Below are positions 1 to 11,795 of a stretch of DNA of 64,000 nt, in pieces. This DNA is from Lycium barbarum (lineage: Eukaryota; Streptophyta; Magnoliopsida; Solanales; Solanaceae). The stretch covers positions 82,412,543 to 82,476,542 of the forward strand of contig NC_083346.1 in the NCBI RefSeq assembly GCF_019175385.1. The letters run 5' to 3'. The translations under genes and the position numbers were made by a program. How positions within the stretch are numbered: the stretch's first letter is position 1; the number at the start of each line of letters is the position of its first letter. The notes under the pieces are model-generated. The model was not told the DNA's origin, did no database searches, and saw only the letters and a list, made by a program, of their open reading frames with translations.

Positions 1-2176
1 GCGGGAATAGTGGGAGACTAAATGAGACACAAAATATCATACCTTTACAGAGATTCAATAAAGTATTTAGAATAAGTATCATTGGTAGTTAGAAGAGTAG
101 TTAAGGCGTTTCCTTTAGAACCGCTTGAAATTAAGTTATAAACACAAAAAGGGTAAAGTCGGAAATAGTGGGCCCACCTCGGGACAACCGAAGCGGTGGG
201 CTCAAATTACGTATATTAAGCTTATGGAGTCACCTACGGAGGTCCTAGGAACTTTTCATAACTTTCTAGACAATTTGCTGAAGTTTACACAATTCTTTAA
301 CAAAGCATACTTATAGGGTACAATTCCAGTGAATGAAAAAGGGACAATTTCAAACGCGGATTTCGAAAGACAGAATACTTTCCGAGGCTCGAATCCGATC
401 CTAGTACATCTAGGACATGCCAAAAGAAGAATCGGGATAGCTTTACATACCTTTTATGCTTTTTACGCCTTTCCAAGTTCACTTCCCGTTTCGTCCAAAA
501 TCTACAAATGGTCACATTTACCAAATGTTAACCCTAAGACTTTAGGACTTAAATATCAAATCAACACTTTTCTACAGAAATTTGGGCAGCATTTCCCCTA
601 TACATATAGCATCCCCGAGAATTCAACTCGGCCAAAACAATCAACAACAACCCACTAACAACACTAACAACAACAACAATAACTACAAGGCACAATATGG
701 CACAACTAGTTCCCTTTCCAACATAGTGCGATACTTCCATTTCAACTTCAAATTTCCAAACAAATCTCAAGGGTTTCACATTCATCATTAATCAAGATCA
801 TCACAATATAATTTGGAAGAATTTCATATCAATTCCACAAAATATTCACAAGATATACACAATATACAAACTTTCCACCAAAGTCATAATTCCACCAAAA
901 CTTCTAATCTTTAACCAACATTTTCATAACATGTTTCTATCTTCCAACTTCATCAACAATCATCATAATTTACACCTTAACGACTTCATTTCCACAATAT
1001 CATAAAATCATATTAGAATGACATAATCTTTTACATTCCATTTCAATGCCAACTTAAATCATATTACCTTCCTTTACACTATAATGATCACAACAACACA
1101 ACCAACATATTAAACAAAATTAATTCATTCCCATTCTAATCTACATATACCACACGGCCAATACCTATATTTTCAACTTCAACCAAATTCATTCAACTTT
1201 CATTCTCAATATGAATTCCATCATACTCACAACTAGAATATAACATAAATTCAACTCACCATATGTATATAACATACATACACACACGGCTACATGCCAA
1301 CTTACATACCCACTTTGCAAACTTCCATATTTCCATACTCTCTACTCATTTCTACATACTACAACACAAACAAACCTTCATAACATAATAACATTGAATG
1401 AATTCTTACCTTTTTCTCCAATCTTCTTCACTTAACCAAAGGGCGGAAACGATGAAACGGATGAACCATCTTCCGAAATAGTTATACCACGTTGTAGAGG
1501 GTACTTGAATTGGTAGGAATACTACAAGAAAACAATTTTTGGAACAAGATTTAAGGTACTTAATTTCCATGGGTCTTGGCCGAAATGGCCCTTTGTTTTT
1601 GTTCTTCATCTTTTGTGTTGCTTGAAAATTCTAATGGATAAAGTGATAAATATATGGTCCCTTTCCTCTATTTTGACACATGGAAAATTCATTAATTTTT
1701 TTGTGGGTTTGGGCCATGGCTTTGGCCGGCCACCCTCTTAAACTTGGGCCTCATTTTTTTTTCTTTTCATTTTTCTTGGGCCAACCCGGTTGGTCCCGAG
1801 TTGGGCATAGCCCACTGACCGTTCGACCTTAAAACGTCCATATCTCCTTGTACCGACGTCACCTAGGAACCCACGAGCTATGGTTGGAAAGCTAATTCAA
1901 TTATCTATAACTTCTATCTCTTGGTATTTTTCCAAATTCCAAACTTATAATACCGTTTTTGCCCCTCCAAGTCAGGTCACCTAGAAACGTTTTCTTAAAA
2001 ATATTCGTTTGGAGGGCTTTCACTTTGATTTGGCCCAAGGGTCCTTCATGAGTTGTGTTTAACTTTACATATGTGATTCATATAGCTTGTCACATGTTCC
2101 AAAAAAAAAAATCTTGACGTGTGGACCCCACCTCAGCTTACAAATAATTCGACGTTCAAAAATACGGGATATAACA
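1..2176 (-). repeat. E0: right part of a minus-oriented LTR (solo LTR or 5' LTR)
   Basis: This stretch parallels the E7 LTR at about 48282-50407. It shares the 'gtgggcccgcctcgggaca' block (here near 168 with small changes), the AT- and pyrimidine-rich body, and the terminal 'acgggatataaca' ending at 2176. In element sense that end is the LTR start (TGTTATATCCCG). No polypurine tract follows it; the sequence at once continues as E1 LTR. It is therefore a solo LTR or the 5' LTR of an element extending left of the window. The bases 2177-2181 (ctacg) would be the right target duplication. Short reading frames inside are fortuitous; no gene is seen. Confidence 0.75.
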
Positions 2177-4399
2177 CTACGAGCCTCTAAGAAGAGTATG
2201 TCACATTATATAGGCGGGACAGGACCCCGCCATGCCCATAAGTATGTACACAAAAGAATAATACCAAAAGTTGTAGCTCCAGAAGAAATAGAGCTCCTCT
2301 ATGTAGTCCCTGAATAAGAAATCTATGGATCAATGCTGTCTCCCTGTCTACCTGCGGGCATGACGTAGCATCGACAAACAAAAGGACGTCAGTACGAATA
2401 ATGTACTGAGTATGTAAAGCATAATCAATATCATAATAGGTGCATAAGAGAAAGCATAAGAAATAACATAAGATGGGAGAATCAGGAGATAGTAGCCATC
2501 ATCGTAATTACTTACTTGTCTTTCATAGGGACCTTCCAGTCCTAATGCATGCTCGTGTACATACATATATACGTATCCATATTCGCATCTGTATTCATGT
2601 ACATATTCGTATCTATATTCATATCTGTATTCATATACATATTCATATCCATAGCATACCCGACCATGAAGGTTCGATGGTTTCACATACCCGACCATGA
2701 CAAGGCTCAGTGTCATACATACCTGGCCCTACCAAGGCTCAGTGTTATTCATACCCAACTATAGTGGTGCGCGCGCGATAGATATCATACTCGGCCATGT
2801 AAGGTCGATGCTCTTAGTAGTCATACTTTAATATATATATACATAGAATCACATACACATTCTCATCATTATCTTCGTCATCATCATTTTCATTATATCC
2901 TTCCTTAGAGAATCAACTATCATAGGATGGGACCAATGGTATCATGAGATTTGTCAAGAACCATGAGCCTTAGCGATTTTAGGAATGAATTCATTTGGAA
3001 GACGCTATGGAACTCATGTAAAGGTATTTAGCAATGGGACCATGCCTTAATGAAAGAAGGGTTAGACTCACATACCTCGTTGTTTTCTTAACTACTTAAC
3101 GCTCCCCGTTGAAGCTTGAATAATCTACATTTAGAAGGATTCATACCATGGTTAAGCCTTAATGATACTCCTAAATTCAAACTAGAATAATTCATGACCT
3201 AATGAAAATTGGGCAGCATTTCACCTATTTCGTCAACTTCCACCCTATCACAAAACAACTCCCAAAAACCACAATAACATCCATAATACACTCATAATAT
3301 CATAATCAAGTGATCACACTTCATTAAGCCTTCAAAATTCATCCTTATGTTTAACTTATGCTAGCAACTTCAAACCCATTTTAGCACATTTTCATATAAT
3401 GCTTCCTCATCACCATTATTACCTTCCATAGCAAGATTATATCCATATCATACTAAGAATCATTACTCAAGTTAGCTTACTACTCAAAAACATCATAAAA
3501 ATTACATCTAGAACTCATCTTCTACTTTCTCCTTCAACCCAAGTTGTTCAACAACTAAACATTCTTGATAACATGTAATAAGTATGAAAAATAACCTTTT
3601 TATCTCATAAGAATGAGCTTTGGAGCAAGCTATCAACTTATATGAAAACCCTAGCTTCAATATCCAAAGAATTCTTGGAGTCTCTTAACCCTAGCAAGAC
3701 TTCCAACACATGGGTATCTTAATTCTTGCCTTTTGATATTTAATGTCCCCTGGATTTTGGCTTGGATTTGTTTATAGAGTTGAAAAGAGGGTTTTTGGAG
3801 AGCTTTTTTGATCTGATTTGGTAAAATAAAATGTCCAAATGAAGTGGAATGAAATATAAAAAGCAGAACTTAAGATCCCGTCGGGCAATTTTGCGCCCAT
3901 TTTGACGGGCCGTCAAAATTCCTACGGACCGTCAAAATGGTCCATAGAACCATTTTATGGTTCACTGTAACCATTTTACGCTGGGCTGGTGCAATTTGAC
4001 GGGCCGTCAAATGGTTCGTCAAAATTTTCTGCTCAGACAGTCTGTCTTGAAACACCCATTGACGAACGGTTTGTTTGGTTGGAAACTAGACTCGATGAAA
4101 TGAATTTTGGATAAAACAACCACAACAAAACTCCTCATATTATAAGAGATATGCCTCCCCCAATTCGGACAAAAATCCTGCCCGAAATTTTTGCCAAGTT
4201 TTCCCAAAGTTCCGACAAACTCCATTCCTTAATTTACTTGTTCTTAAATCTTTCCATCGCTTATTTCATGGGGTTAAACCGCCATAACCACAATATGGGA
4301 TAATATATAATCTCATATATCCTAAGGTAACTACAGTTTCCACGATTAGGATAACTAACACCTAACGAATCTCAACGGACGAAACCACGAGGTGTAACA
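2177..4399 (-). repeat. E1 3' LTR (left end cut by E0)
   Basis: Ends at 4399 with 'ggtgtaaca' (TGTTACACC in element sense, as the E2 LTR starts). From 2177 it matches the reverse complement of the E2 LTR upstream of about 7800, including the 'gcgggacaggaccccgc' and 'tactgagtatgtaaagc' blocks. It holds a low-complexity stretch of short 'catattcgtat'-like repeats (2555-2660), then 'cccgaccatgaaggttcgatg' modules (about 2660-2800). Inverted 'gacgggccgtcaaa' repeats lie near the U3 end (3886-4025). The left terminus, about 250 bp of U5 by comparison with E2, is missing. Confidence 0.8.
3886..4025. repeat. E1 U3 palindromic motif cluster
   Basis: Repeated 'gacgggccgtcaaa' and 'acggaccgtcaaaa' motifs, each containing a short inverted repeat (gacggNccgtc type), occur at least three times. 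The same position in the E2, E3 and E4 LTRs holds a different but similarly palindromic array. A role as U3 enhancer or protein-binding sites is inferred from position only. Confidence 0.5.
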
Positions 4400-4435
4400 T
4401 TCTTCCCCTCTTAGGAACATTCATCCTCGAATGAT
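4400..4435 (-). promoter_or_regulatory. E1 polypurine tract and adjoining hairpin
   Basis: In element sense a purine run (complement of ttcttcccctctt, 4400-4412) directly abuts the 3' LTR, as expected for the plus-strand primer. Next to it lies the imperfect inverted repeat acattcatcctcgaatgat (4417-4435), the E1 version of a hairpin that also sits beside the PPT in E2, E4, E6 and E7. One arm has a base change, so the stem is weakened here. Confidence 0.7.
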
Positions 4436-4625
4436 AGACTCTTGGGGATTCTACAAAAATTTTGCCAGAGTTTCCCCTGTAATATGGCACTACCATCCTA
4501 TCACAGCAACCCAAAATATATATCGCCTCACAGGGCTACAACAACAACATGAACAACTATGGCCACACACGACCAAGAAAACATTGAACAAAGCATCACA
4601 TACCTGGGGGCAATGGCATCTCTGC
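4436..4625 (-). other. E1 3' untranslated region
   Basis: Non-coding stretch between the end of pol and the PPT. It carries the block 'gagtttcccctgtaatatgg' that recurs at about 29650 in E4 and, diverged, in E2 (13207-13230) and E3 (about 20397). The conservation suggests a shared 3' internal region; no gene is seen. Confidence 0.6.
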
Positions 4626-5481
4626 CTAAGTCTCCTCTGAAGGTGGAAATAAATGCGAGTACCTGAACTTCATGTCTTCTTCCGCTTCCCATGTCATTTC
4701 CTTTCTGTTATTATTTCTCCATAAGACTTTAACTAAAGCTACATCTTTGATTCCGAGTCTCCGTACTTGCCTATCTAGAATGGCAATGGGAACTTCTTCG
4801 TTGTATAATTGATCAGTGACCTGCACATCATCTACCGGTACAACTCTAAAAGGATCTCCAATGCACTTACGAAGCATCGATACATAGAAAACTGGATGGA
4901 CTGACTCCCAATCCGCATGTAGGTCTAATTCATAAGCCACTTGGCCTACCTTGCGTACAATCTCATAAGGTCCAATGTACCGCGGACTAAGCTATCACTT
5001 TTTGCAAAATCTCATGACGCCCTTCATTGGCGACACCTTCAAGAATACCCAAACTTTCACCTGCACTCTAAGTTTCTTCGACAATTATCCGCATAGGATT
5101 TCTGACGACTCTGAGCTTTTAATAATCGATTCTGTATAAGCTTGACTTTCTCTATAGTTTGTTGGACCAAGTCTGGCCCTATCAATTTGGTCTCTCCTAC
5201 TTCGAACCACCCAATTGGAGATCTACTCTTACGTCCATATAAAGCCTCATACGGGGCCATTTGGATGCTAGAATGATAACTATTGTTATAAGCAAATTCA
5301 ATAAGTGGTACGTGATCATCCCAACTACCTCCAAAATATAAATACACATGCCCGTAGCATATCCTCAAAAGTGTGAATGGTACGTTCAACTTGCCCATCC
5401 GTATGTGGGTGAAATGTCGTGCTAAGGCTCACTTGAGTCCCCAAACCTTCTTGGAAAGATTTTCAAAAATTGGTTGTAAAC
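4626..5481 (-). pseudogene. E1 integrase C-terminal half and chromodomain-like tail (broken, 3' part of pol)
   Basis: From 5398 down to 5057 a frame reads integrase sequence after the catalytic core ([35 protein letters not shown]). From 4940 to 4626 a second frame reads [17 protein letters not shown], then AILDRQVRRLG and [21 protein letters not shown]. The last part is the chromodomain-like tail of plant chromoviruses, whose known role in related elements is targeting integration to heterochromatin. Frames change between 4940 and 5057 and again near 5400, so this is a pseudogene. It ends at 5481 because E2 is inserted in the integrase between the second catalytic Asp region and the downstream core; the missing piece resumes at 15872. 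Confidence 0.85.
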
Positions 5482-5692
5482 TGTTACACCTCGGAAAAAT
5501 CCTCCATTGTTTCCCAAGTGAATGGACCCGTGAGGAGTACGAGTATCTGACATTGTCATGAGTAAGAAATAACATTTGACGACCCTAAGAAAGATTCCGA
5601 AGGCAATTTCAATAAGAGATAGGCTATGCTCCATAATGAATAATTATAGGTTCTGAAAATGAGAAAAGTTACAGATTTGCACTTTGGCCAGT

Positions 5693-5962
5693 GGTCGTAA
5701 AATGAAATACGGACCGTAAAGTGGTATACGGTCCGTAAACTGCCATGTCGTATTGTGGCTTCCAAAACATCAAACTTTCTGCCAAATGATCATATGGTGA
5801 AGTACGACCTGGAATACGGACCGTAAAGTGGTTTACGACCCGTAAACCATGATCGTAAATCACTATGTCCCAGCCTGAGTTTCTGGTTCTGTTATGATTA
5901 AATACGATCACGAAGGACGGTCCGTAAACTGGAATACGGACCGTAAACCAAGTTTACGACCA
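5693..5962. repeat. E2 U3 palindrome array
   Basis: Repeated aatacggaccgtaaagtgg and tacggtccgtaaactg motifs. The core tacggaccgta is a perfect 11-bp palindrome around its centre, in both orientations. At least seven full or partial copies occur here and are retained in the 3' LTR (about 13508-13775). Its place just upstream of the A/T-rich TATA-like stretch suggests a transcriptional role, which is inference. Confidence 0.6.
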
Positions 5963-7004
5963 TTGTGCACTTCAAATCAGATTTTTAAGTCATTAAATAA
6001 GGGGAATAAGGCTTATTTCATTTCACTTTTACATCACACCCCTTCTCTCTAGAACATCTCTCTACATATATTCCACAAGAATTCAAGGATATTTGGTGAT
6101 CAACAACATAAATCAAGGGAATCAAGTGCAAGAAAAACATCAAGATCATCCACGGTCAAGAAATCCAAATGGAGATAAACTAGGGTTTTGCTCAAAGTGA
6201 AGTATTATCAACTAAATCTTGTTCCTACAACATTTAAGGTAAGATTCATGATATATCTATGTTGTTTAAGGTAGTTAAGAGTTGAAATACTTGGATTGTA
6301 GAAGGGTATAGAAAAATGAGTCATGAATATGGAATAGTGTCATTTTGAGAAATAGTATGAATTGAGCTATGGGTCTTGATGTATTGTGATATAAATGCGA
6401 TATAAATGATGTTGAGAACATGAGATGAACAATGTATGTAAATGGACGTCGTGTGTGTTATGTCCATGGTTATGGATGAATTGAATGTAAGTCTAGAAAT
6501 ATGGATAATTTGAATGAGTAATGGCTATTGTTATGGCATCGTGAATTTATTATTGACGTTTGGGAGTTGAGATACGTTATGGAGGAGATGCTATCCCATT
6601 TTCTCTAGTTTTAGTCATAGATTCTAGATATCGATTCTAATGATATTGTGACTTTAATGAAGGTAGAAACGCGATCGTTGAAGGGGAACGTACAAGCGAT
6701 AAATAGTCGAACGGAAAGGTAAGTAAGGCTAACCCTTCTTTCATAAGGCATGGTTCTTTGGCCAAACATCTAAATCCTCTATACGAGTATGTTGTCTTTC
6801 AAATGATTTGAGCTCCCGAGCTTGAAAGCTCATGATTCTTGATACGCTACGATTGTACTAAGTTCCTCGCATGACGAGTAGGCCTATTAAGGTAGATAAA
6901 ATGAATGATGATTGCTGTAATGATAATAACGATGACGATTATGATAATGGGGTTAAAAGAAAAGATGCTTATGAGCTATTGTGTATATGTATGACTATTA
7001 TGGA

Positions 7005-7265
7005 ACACCGAGCTTATATGGCCGGGTAGTATATGTATAGATGTATATGTATCTAAATTTACGTAACGCGCGCACACTACGACAGTTGGTTATGGACAAC
7101 ACTGAACCTTGGTAGGGCCAGGTACGTGTAACACTGAGCCTTGGTTGGCCAGGTATGTATGATCACCGAGCCTATATATGATCGGGTACGTGAAACACCG
7201 ATCCTACGTGGTCGGGTATGTTTTATAAGGATATGTATGAAACACCGATCCTACGTGGTCGGGTA
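7005..7265 (+). repeat. E2 5' LTR variable-copy module array
   Basis: Tandem, imperfect 25-35 bp modules built on the pattern caccgagcctatatgg...cgggtatg or cactgagccttggttggccaggta. About six copies in this LTR; the 3' LTR (about 14812-15110) has one more. The GGCC-containing modules can pair internally. Related modules occur in the LTRs of E1, E4, E5 and E6. Confidence 0.6.
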
Positions 7266-8070
7266 TGCTATGTAAATGCTATGTGTATGACATGATTATG
7301 TATATGATATGATTATGAATATGATATGACCATGTATATGAATGTGAATAAGGGCATGTATACGAATACGAGCAGAAATATGGTACGGGTATTATGGTGG
7401 AGTATGGATAGTGATGTATGTACACAAATACGTATTAGCAAGGGATAGTTCCTATGAAAGGAAAGTAAGTGCATATGATGATGATATTGCCATTTCCCAT
7501 CCTATGCTATTTCTTATGTTGCTATCTATGCTTCTATATTGTTATTGACTACGCTATACATACTCAGTACATTCTTCGTACTGACGTCGTTTTGTTTGTG
7601 GACGCTGCGTCATGCCCGCAGGTGCATAAAGAGATAGGCTTGATCCATAGCGGTATTCTCAGAGACTACATAGCAAAGCTCCATTTCCTTCGGAGCCATA
7701 GCTTTTGGGTACTTATTCTTTTGTGTACATAATTACTAGAATAGCGGGGTCCTATCCCGCTTATGTGATATGTTATACTCTTCTTAGAGGCTCGTAGACA
7801 TGTGTATGTGGTTAGATGTGCTCGGCCTTGTCGGCCTATATTTTGTATACCATTTTGTTGGCTTCGTCGGCCCATGTACATTGATGTGGCATAGATGCCT
7901 ATGATGATATAAAAGGGTTGTTGTCCAAAAGGTCTAGTATGATCGATGGATTGAAATGTATGTTTTACTATGTGGCTCACCTAGGTGTTATGTGAAAATA
8001 TGTCAAGGGGTGCCCGGGTGGGATAGCACCGGGTGCTCGTCGCGGCCCCTTAATCGAGTCGTGACAAAAG

Positions 8071-8082
8071 TGGTATCAGAGC
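8071..8082 (+). promoter_or_regulatory. E2 primer-binding site (initiator tRNA-Met)
   Basis: tggtatcagagc, four bases after the LTR end. This is complementary to the 3' end of plant initiator tRNA-Met, the usual minus-strand primer of plant LTR retrotransposons. The same 12 bases lie at the same distance in E3, E4, E5 and both E7 units. Confidence 0.95.
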
Positions 8083-8277
8083 AGTTCAGTCCTAGGGTGC
8101 GTCTACGAGCCGTGTCTAGTAGAGTCTTGGTTATGGGTGTGTTGTGCGCCACACTTATAGACAAGAAGCTGCGGACATTTTAGGAATGAATGACCTTCTT
8201 TCTTCATATGAAATCGTGCGGTAGAGCTATGATATAAGAAATTCTTGTTCCCTAATCGTGTGTTGTGTATTTCAGAA
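8083..8277 (+). other. E2 5' leader
   Basis: Untranslated leader between PBS and gag start. It contains the block agagtcttggttatgggtgtgttgtgcgcc (8120-8149), also seen with changes in E3, E4, E5 and E7 leaders. The leader is thus more conserved between elements than the LTR bodies. No gene. Confidence 0.6.
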
Positions 8278-9500
8278 ATGCCTAGAAAGAGAAAGGCTAC
8301 AGCAGCCCAAAAGGGCAAGACGGTGGCAGAAAAGCGGGCTGAAATAGCACCGCTACCGGTAGTAGAGGAAAGTGAGTCCCAGAATGTTGCTCAATCTCAG
8401 TCCTCCCAGATAGAGCCTATTACTGAGGAGTGTGAGGGATCCTCAGCCCCAGCTCCAGCACTTCCAGCTCCTCCACTGGATGCCTCAGGCCAAGATGTAA
8501 AAGAGGCCTTACATTTGCTTACTCAGTTAGTTGCTGCTCAGACTCAACGGCAAAGTACAGGGCAGGGTGACAGGGCTGTTAGTGCAAGGGCCCGTGACTT
8601 CATTACTTTGAACCCTCCGGAATTATTTAGGTCAGAGCCGGAGGAGGACCCTCAGGACTTCATTGATGGTATGTTAAGGACGCTTCGGTTGATACATGCT
8701 TCAGACACTGAGTCGGTGGAGTTAGCGTCGTATAGATTGAGAGATGTCTCGATCCAGTGGTATACAGTTTGGATGGCTTCACGGGGAGATAATGCACCTC
8801 CCCCGGTATGGCAAGAGTTCGTTGATGATTTTCTCCGACACTATATGCCTCCGGAAGTTCGGCGAGCTAGAGCCGATAAGTTCTTAAATTTGAGGCAAGG
8901 TAGCATGAGTGCTCTAGAGTATAGTCTTCGCTTCAATTCCTTGGATAGGTATGCTTCGGCCGTGGTAGCGGATATGGGTGACCGGGTACACTGATTTGTG
9001 AAAGGCCTAGGGCCACATTTGATGGATTGATGCTTGACTGCATCCCTTCAGGACGGTATGGATATTGCACGCATTCAGGCCCATGCTCAAAACTTAAAAG
9101 AAAGCCTACAACAGCAAAGAAGGGAAGGTGAACAAGATAGGGGCCATAGCAAGAGGGCCAGATCTTCGGGTCCGATGAGTGAGATTAGAGGTGGGCACAG
9201 GCAGTAGTTTCTCGGGCATTCAGGCTACTCTATGACCAGTGCACCTCCACAGTTTTCAGGCCAGAGATTTGATAGATCTGCTCATTCAGGGCCGAGTCCG
9301 AGCTTTCGAGGGTCCCAGTTTAGGGGTGATTCGGGTCAGGCGAGGACGCCCGTACCACGATGTTCCCAGTGTGGGAAGTTGTATTGGGGTCAATGCCAAT
9401 CAGGTTCAGATGGTTCCTATTAATGTGATTGGCCAGGCCATATTATGCGTGATAGCCCCTCGGTTCATGGTAGAGGTAGGACCCAGCCTTCAGGGTCAGT
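8278..9500 (+). pseudogene. E2 gag (interrupted by stops)
   Basis: Start taken at the ATG at 8278 (MPRKRKATAAQKGK), because other elements begin at the same place with MPPKK after a ttcag leader end; an upstream in-frame ATG at 8245 is in the leader. The capsid-like Retrotrans_gag region is at residues about 107-235 (PELFRSEPEEDPQDFIDG, SVELASYRLRD, ALEYSLRFNSLDRYASAVV). A TGA at 8992-8994 stops the frame where E7 continues. Downstream to 9500 the frame holds further stops, though the linker (RFDRSAHSG, RCSQCGKLYWGQC) remains visible. The second, CCHC zinc-knuckle box is degraded. Non-functional. Confidence 0.85.
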
Positions 9501-9519
9501 AGCTTGATCTTCATCTTCT

Positions 9520-10200
9520 GTGCGCCCTATGGGGCCAGGTTCACATGCGCCAGTTGGCCATGGTAGAGGCAGAGGGAGACCTCCCACTTCTAGCGGTCCT
9601 CAGCATCGTATTTATGCTTTGGCTGGACGCCAAGATCTTGAGTCTTCTCCTGATGTGGTCACAGGTATATTATCGGTATTCTCTCATGATGTATATGCTT
9701 TGATTGATCCGGGCTCCACATTGTCACATGTTACCCCATATATAGCGAGTCGATTTAGAGTCAAACCGGAGTCGATCAAACCTTTTGAGGTGTCAACACC
9801 CATGGGTGAATCGGTAATAGCTAGCCGAGTATATAGAGATTGTGTAGTTGTGATATGTGACCGCCGTACTATAGTTGACTTGTATGAACTAAAGGCGGTA
9901 GATTTTGATGTCATTATGGGCATGGATTGGTTGGCTTCTTGTTATGCTAATGTTGATTGTAGAATAAAAATGGTTCGTTTCCAATTCCCGGGAGAACCAG
10001 TTTTAGAATGGAAAGGGAATACGGCATCACCAAAAGGTAGGTTTATTTCCTATCTAAAGACAAGGAAAATGATCACGAAAGGGTGTATTTATCATCTAGT
10101 GCGAGTTCAAGATATAGAAGCTGAGTCACCAACTCTTCAGTTAGTTCCCGTAGCAAATGAATCCCAGATGTGTTCCCGGAAGAGTTTCCAGGCCTTCCTC
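9520..10200 (+). pseudogene. E2 protease region
   Basis: Retroviral-type aspartic protease. The frame from 9520 reads HRIYALAGRQDLESSPDVV, then the active-site loop [16 protein letters not shown] (near 9700). VVVICDRRTIVDLYEL and [19 protein letters not shown] complete the flap and C-terminal part. The active-site triplet is Asp-Pro-Gly, not the common Asp-Ser/Thr-Gly; the same is true in E1, E3 and E7, so this looks like a family trait. The frame shifts near 10170 at the junction to RT. Confidence 0.85.
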
Positions 10201-11240
10201 CCGAGCGGGAGATTCATTTTGCCATTGATGTGCTATCGGGCACCAAGCCTATATCGATCCCTCCTTATAGAATGGCACCCGCAAAATTGAAAGAGTTGAA
10301 GGAACAATTGAAAGACTTGCTTGAAAAAGGCTTTATTAGGCCTAGTTCATCCCCGTGGGGAGCACCCGTATTGTTTGTCCGAAAGAAAGATGGCTCTTTG
10401 AGAATGTGCTTTGATTATTAGCAGTTGAATAAAGTGACGATTAAGAACAAATATCCTCTTCCGAGGATTGATGACTTATTTGATCAGTAACAAGGTGCCA
10501 AGTGGTTTTCAAAGATAGATTTGAGGTCCGGGTATCACCAAGTGAGGGTTAGGGAGAAAGATATCCCTAAGACAGCCTTCAGGACAAGATATGATCATTT
10601 TGAGTTCCGGGTAATATCGTTTGGACTAACTAATGCACCGGCGGTGTTTATGGATTTGATGAACAATGTGTTCAGGCCCTTCCTGGATCTGTTTGTGATT
10701 GTATTTATCGACGATATCTTGGTGTATTCTAGATCCGAGGCAGAACATGCGGATCATTTGCGTATTGTCCTTGGAGTTCTTCGAACTCGAGAGTTGTTCG
10801 CGAAATTCTCTAAGTGTGAGTTATGGTTGAACTCAGTGGCATTCCTGGGGCATATTGTTGCAGCTGACGGTATTAGAGTGGATAGTCAAAATATTGAGGC
10901 CGTGAAGACATGGCCAAGGCCCACGACTCCTACGGAGGTTCGTAGCTTTCTGGGCTTAGCAGGATATTACCGGGGATTTTTTGAGGGTTTCTCTTCTATT
11001 TCAGCACCACTCACAAAGTTGACCCAGAAATCGACAAAGTTTCAATGGACAGATGCTTGCGAGCGTAGCTTCCAGGAGTTGAACGATAGATTGACTTCCG
11101 CCCCTGTCTTGACACTTCCAGAGGGATTGGAAGGATATGTTGTTTATTGTGATGCTTCAGGTGTTGGGCTAGGCTGTGTATTGATGCAGCATGGTAAGGT
11201 GGTTGCATATTCTTCAAGGAAACTGCGGAAACATGAGTAG
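10170..11240 (+). pseudogene. E2 reverse transcriptase (stops inside)
   Basis: RT motifs are read in order: [43 protein letters not shown] ([20 protein letters not shown]), [15 protein letters not shown], the catalytic FIDDILVYS (near 10710), and [12 protein letters not shown] before the connection domain. A TAG at 10419-10421 and a TAA near 10488 break the fingers region. The ORF from 10521 to 11240 then carries the palm through the start of RNase H ([16 protein letters not shown]). The catalytic Asp pair is intact, but the protein cannot be made whole because of the stops. Confidence 0.9.
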
Positions 11241-11795
11241 AATTATCCGACCCACGATCTAGAATTGGCCGCAGTGGTTCATGCTTTAAAGATATGGAGA
11301 CATTATTTATACGGTGTCCATGTGGATATTTATACTGATCATAAGAGCCTTCAGTATATCTTCAAGCAGAAAGAGTTAAATTTGCGGCAACGACGATGGC
11401 TAGAGTTGCTAAAAGATTATGATGTTGATATCTTGTATCACCCCGGAAAGGCAAATGTTGTAGCTGATGCTCTCAGCCGCAGATCTATGCGAAGTTTATG
11501 TGATGTATGACTAGAGAAGAGAGAAATGGCTCGTGAGCTCTAGCAGCTAGCTAGCCTAGGAGTTCGAGTAGTGGACTCAGATAGCAGGGGAACTACTATT
11601 CAGAATACAACAACCTCGTCGCTAGTAGCAGAAGTGAAAGAGCAGCAATACGAAGATTCCATACTAATGCAGTACAGAGTTTCACTCCCTCAGAAAGAGG
11701 AGTCATCATTTGATATTTCAGGAGACGGAGTCCTCAGAAGTCGAGGCAGATTATGTGTTCCCGATATGGCTGGTTTACGCCACCAAATATTATGA
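11241..11795 (+). pseudogene. E2 RNase H and linker to integrase
   Basis: After the TAG at 11238-11240 the same frame continues with the RNase H core: [18 protein letters not shown] (catalytic Glu just upstream), [12 protein letters not shown] (catalytic Asp) and [13 protein letters not shown] (last Asp). A stop follows near 11508. The linker region then reads to 11795 with SSLVAEVKEQQYEDSILMQY and RLCVPDMAGLRHQIL. RNase H degrades the RNA template during reverse transcription. Its first Asp (YCDAS at about 11150) is kept here, unlike in E7. Confidence 0.85.

Larger units (their letters stand above)
5482..8066 (+). repeat. E2 5' LTR (2585 bp)
   Basis: Starts TGTTACACCTCGG and ends GGTCGTGACA-like (gtcgtgaca), followed by aaag and the PBS. 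Contains a U3 palindrome array (5693-5962), an A/T-rich TATA-like 'attaaataag' (5992-6001), and a module array (about 7005-7265) of the cac(c)gag...ggccgggtatg type. Near the 3' end is 'gcgggacaggaccccgc'-like sequence. Paired with 13297-15866. Relative to its partner it has one fewer ~32-bp module but about 36 bp extra around 7829-7870, both between short repeats. Confidence 0.95.

Noticed and set aside
2348..2716. 122-codon minus frame with Tyr-Glu-rich repeats
   Set aside because: It is produced by the catattcgtat-type low-complexity repeats in the E1 LTR; no start context and no domain.
8071..8082. tRNA gene
   Set aside because: Only the 12-base PBS matches tRNA-Met; no cloverleaf around it, here or at the other PBS sites.
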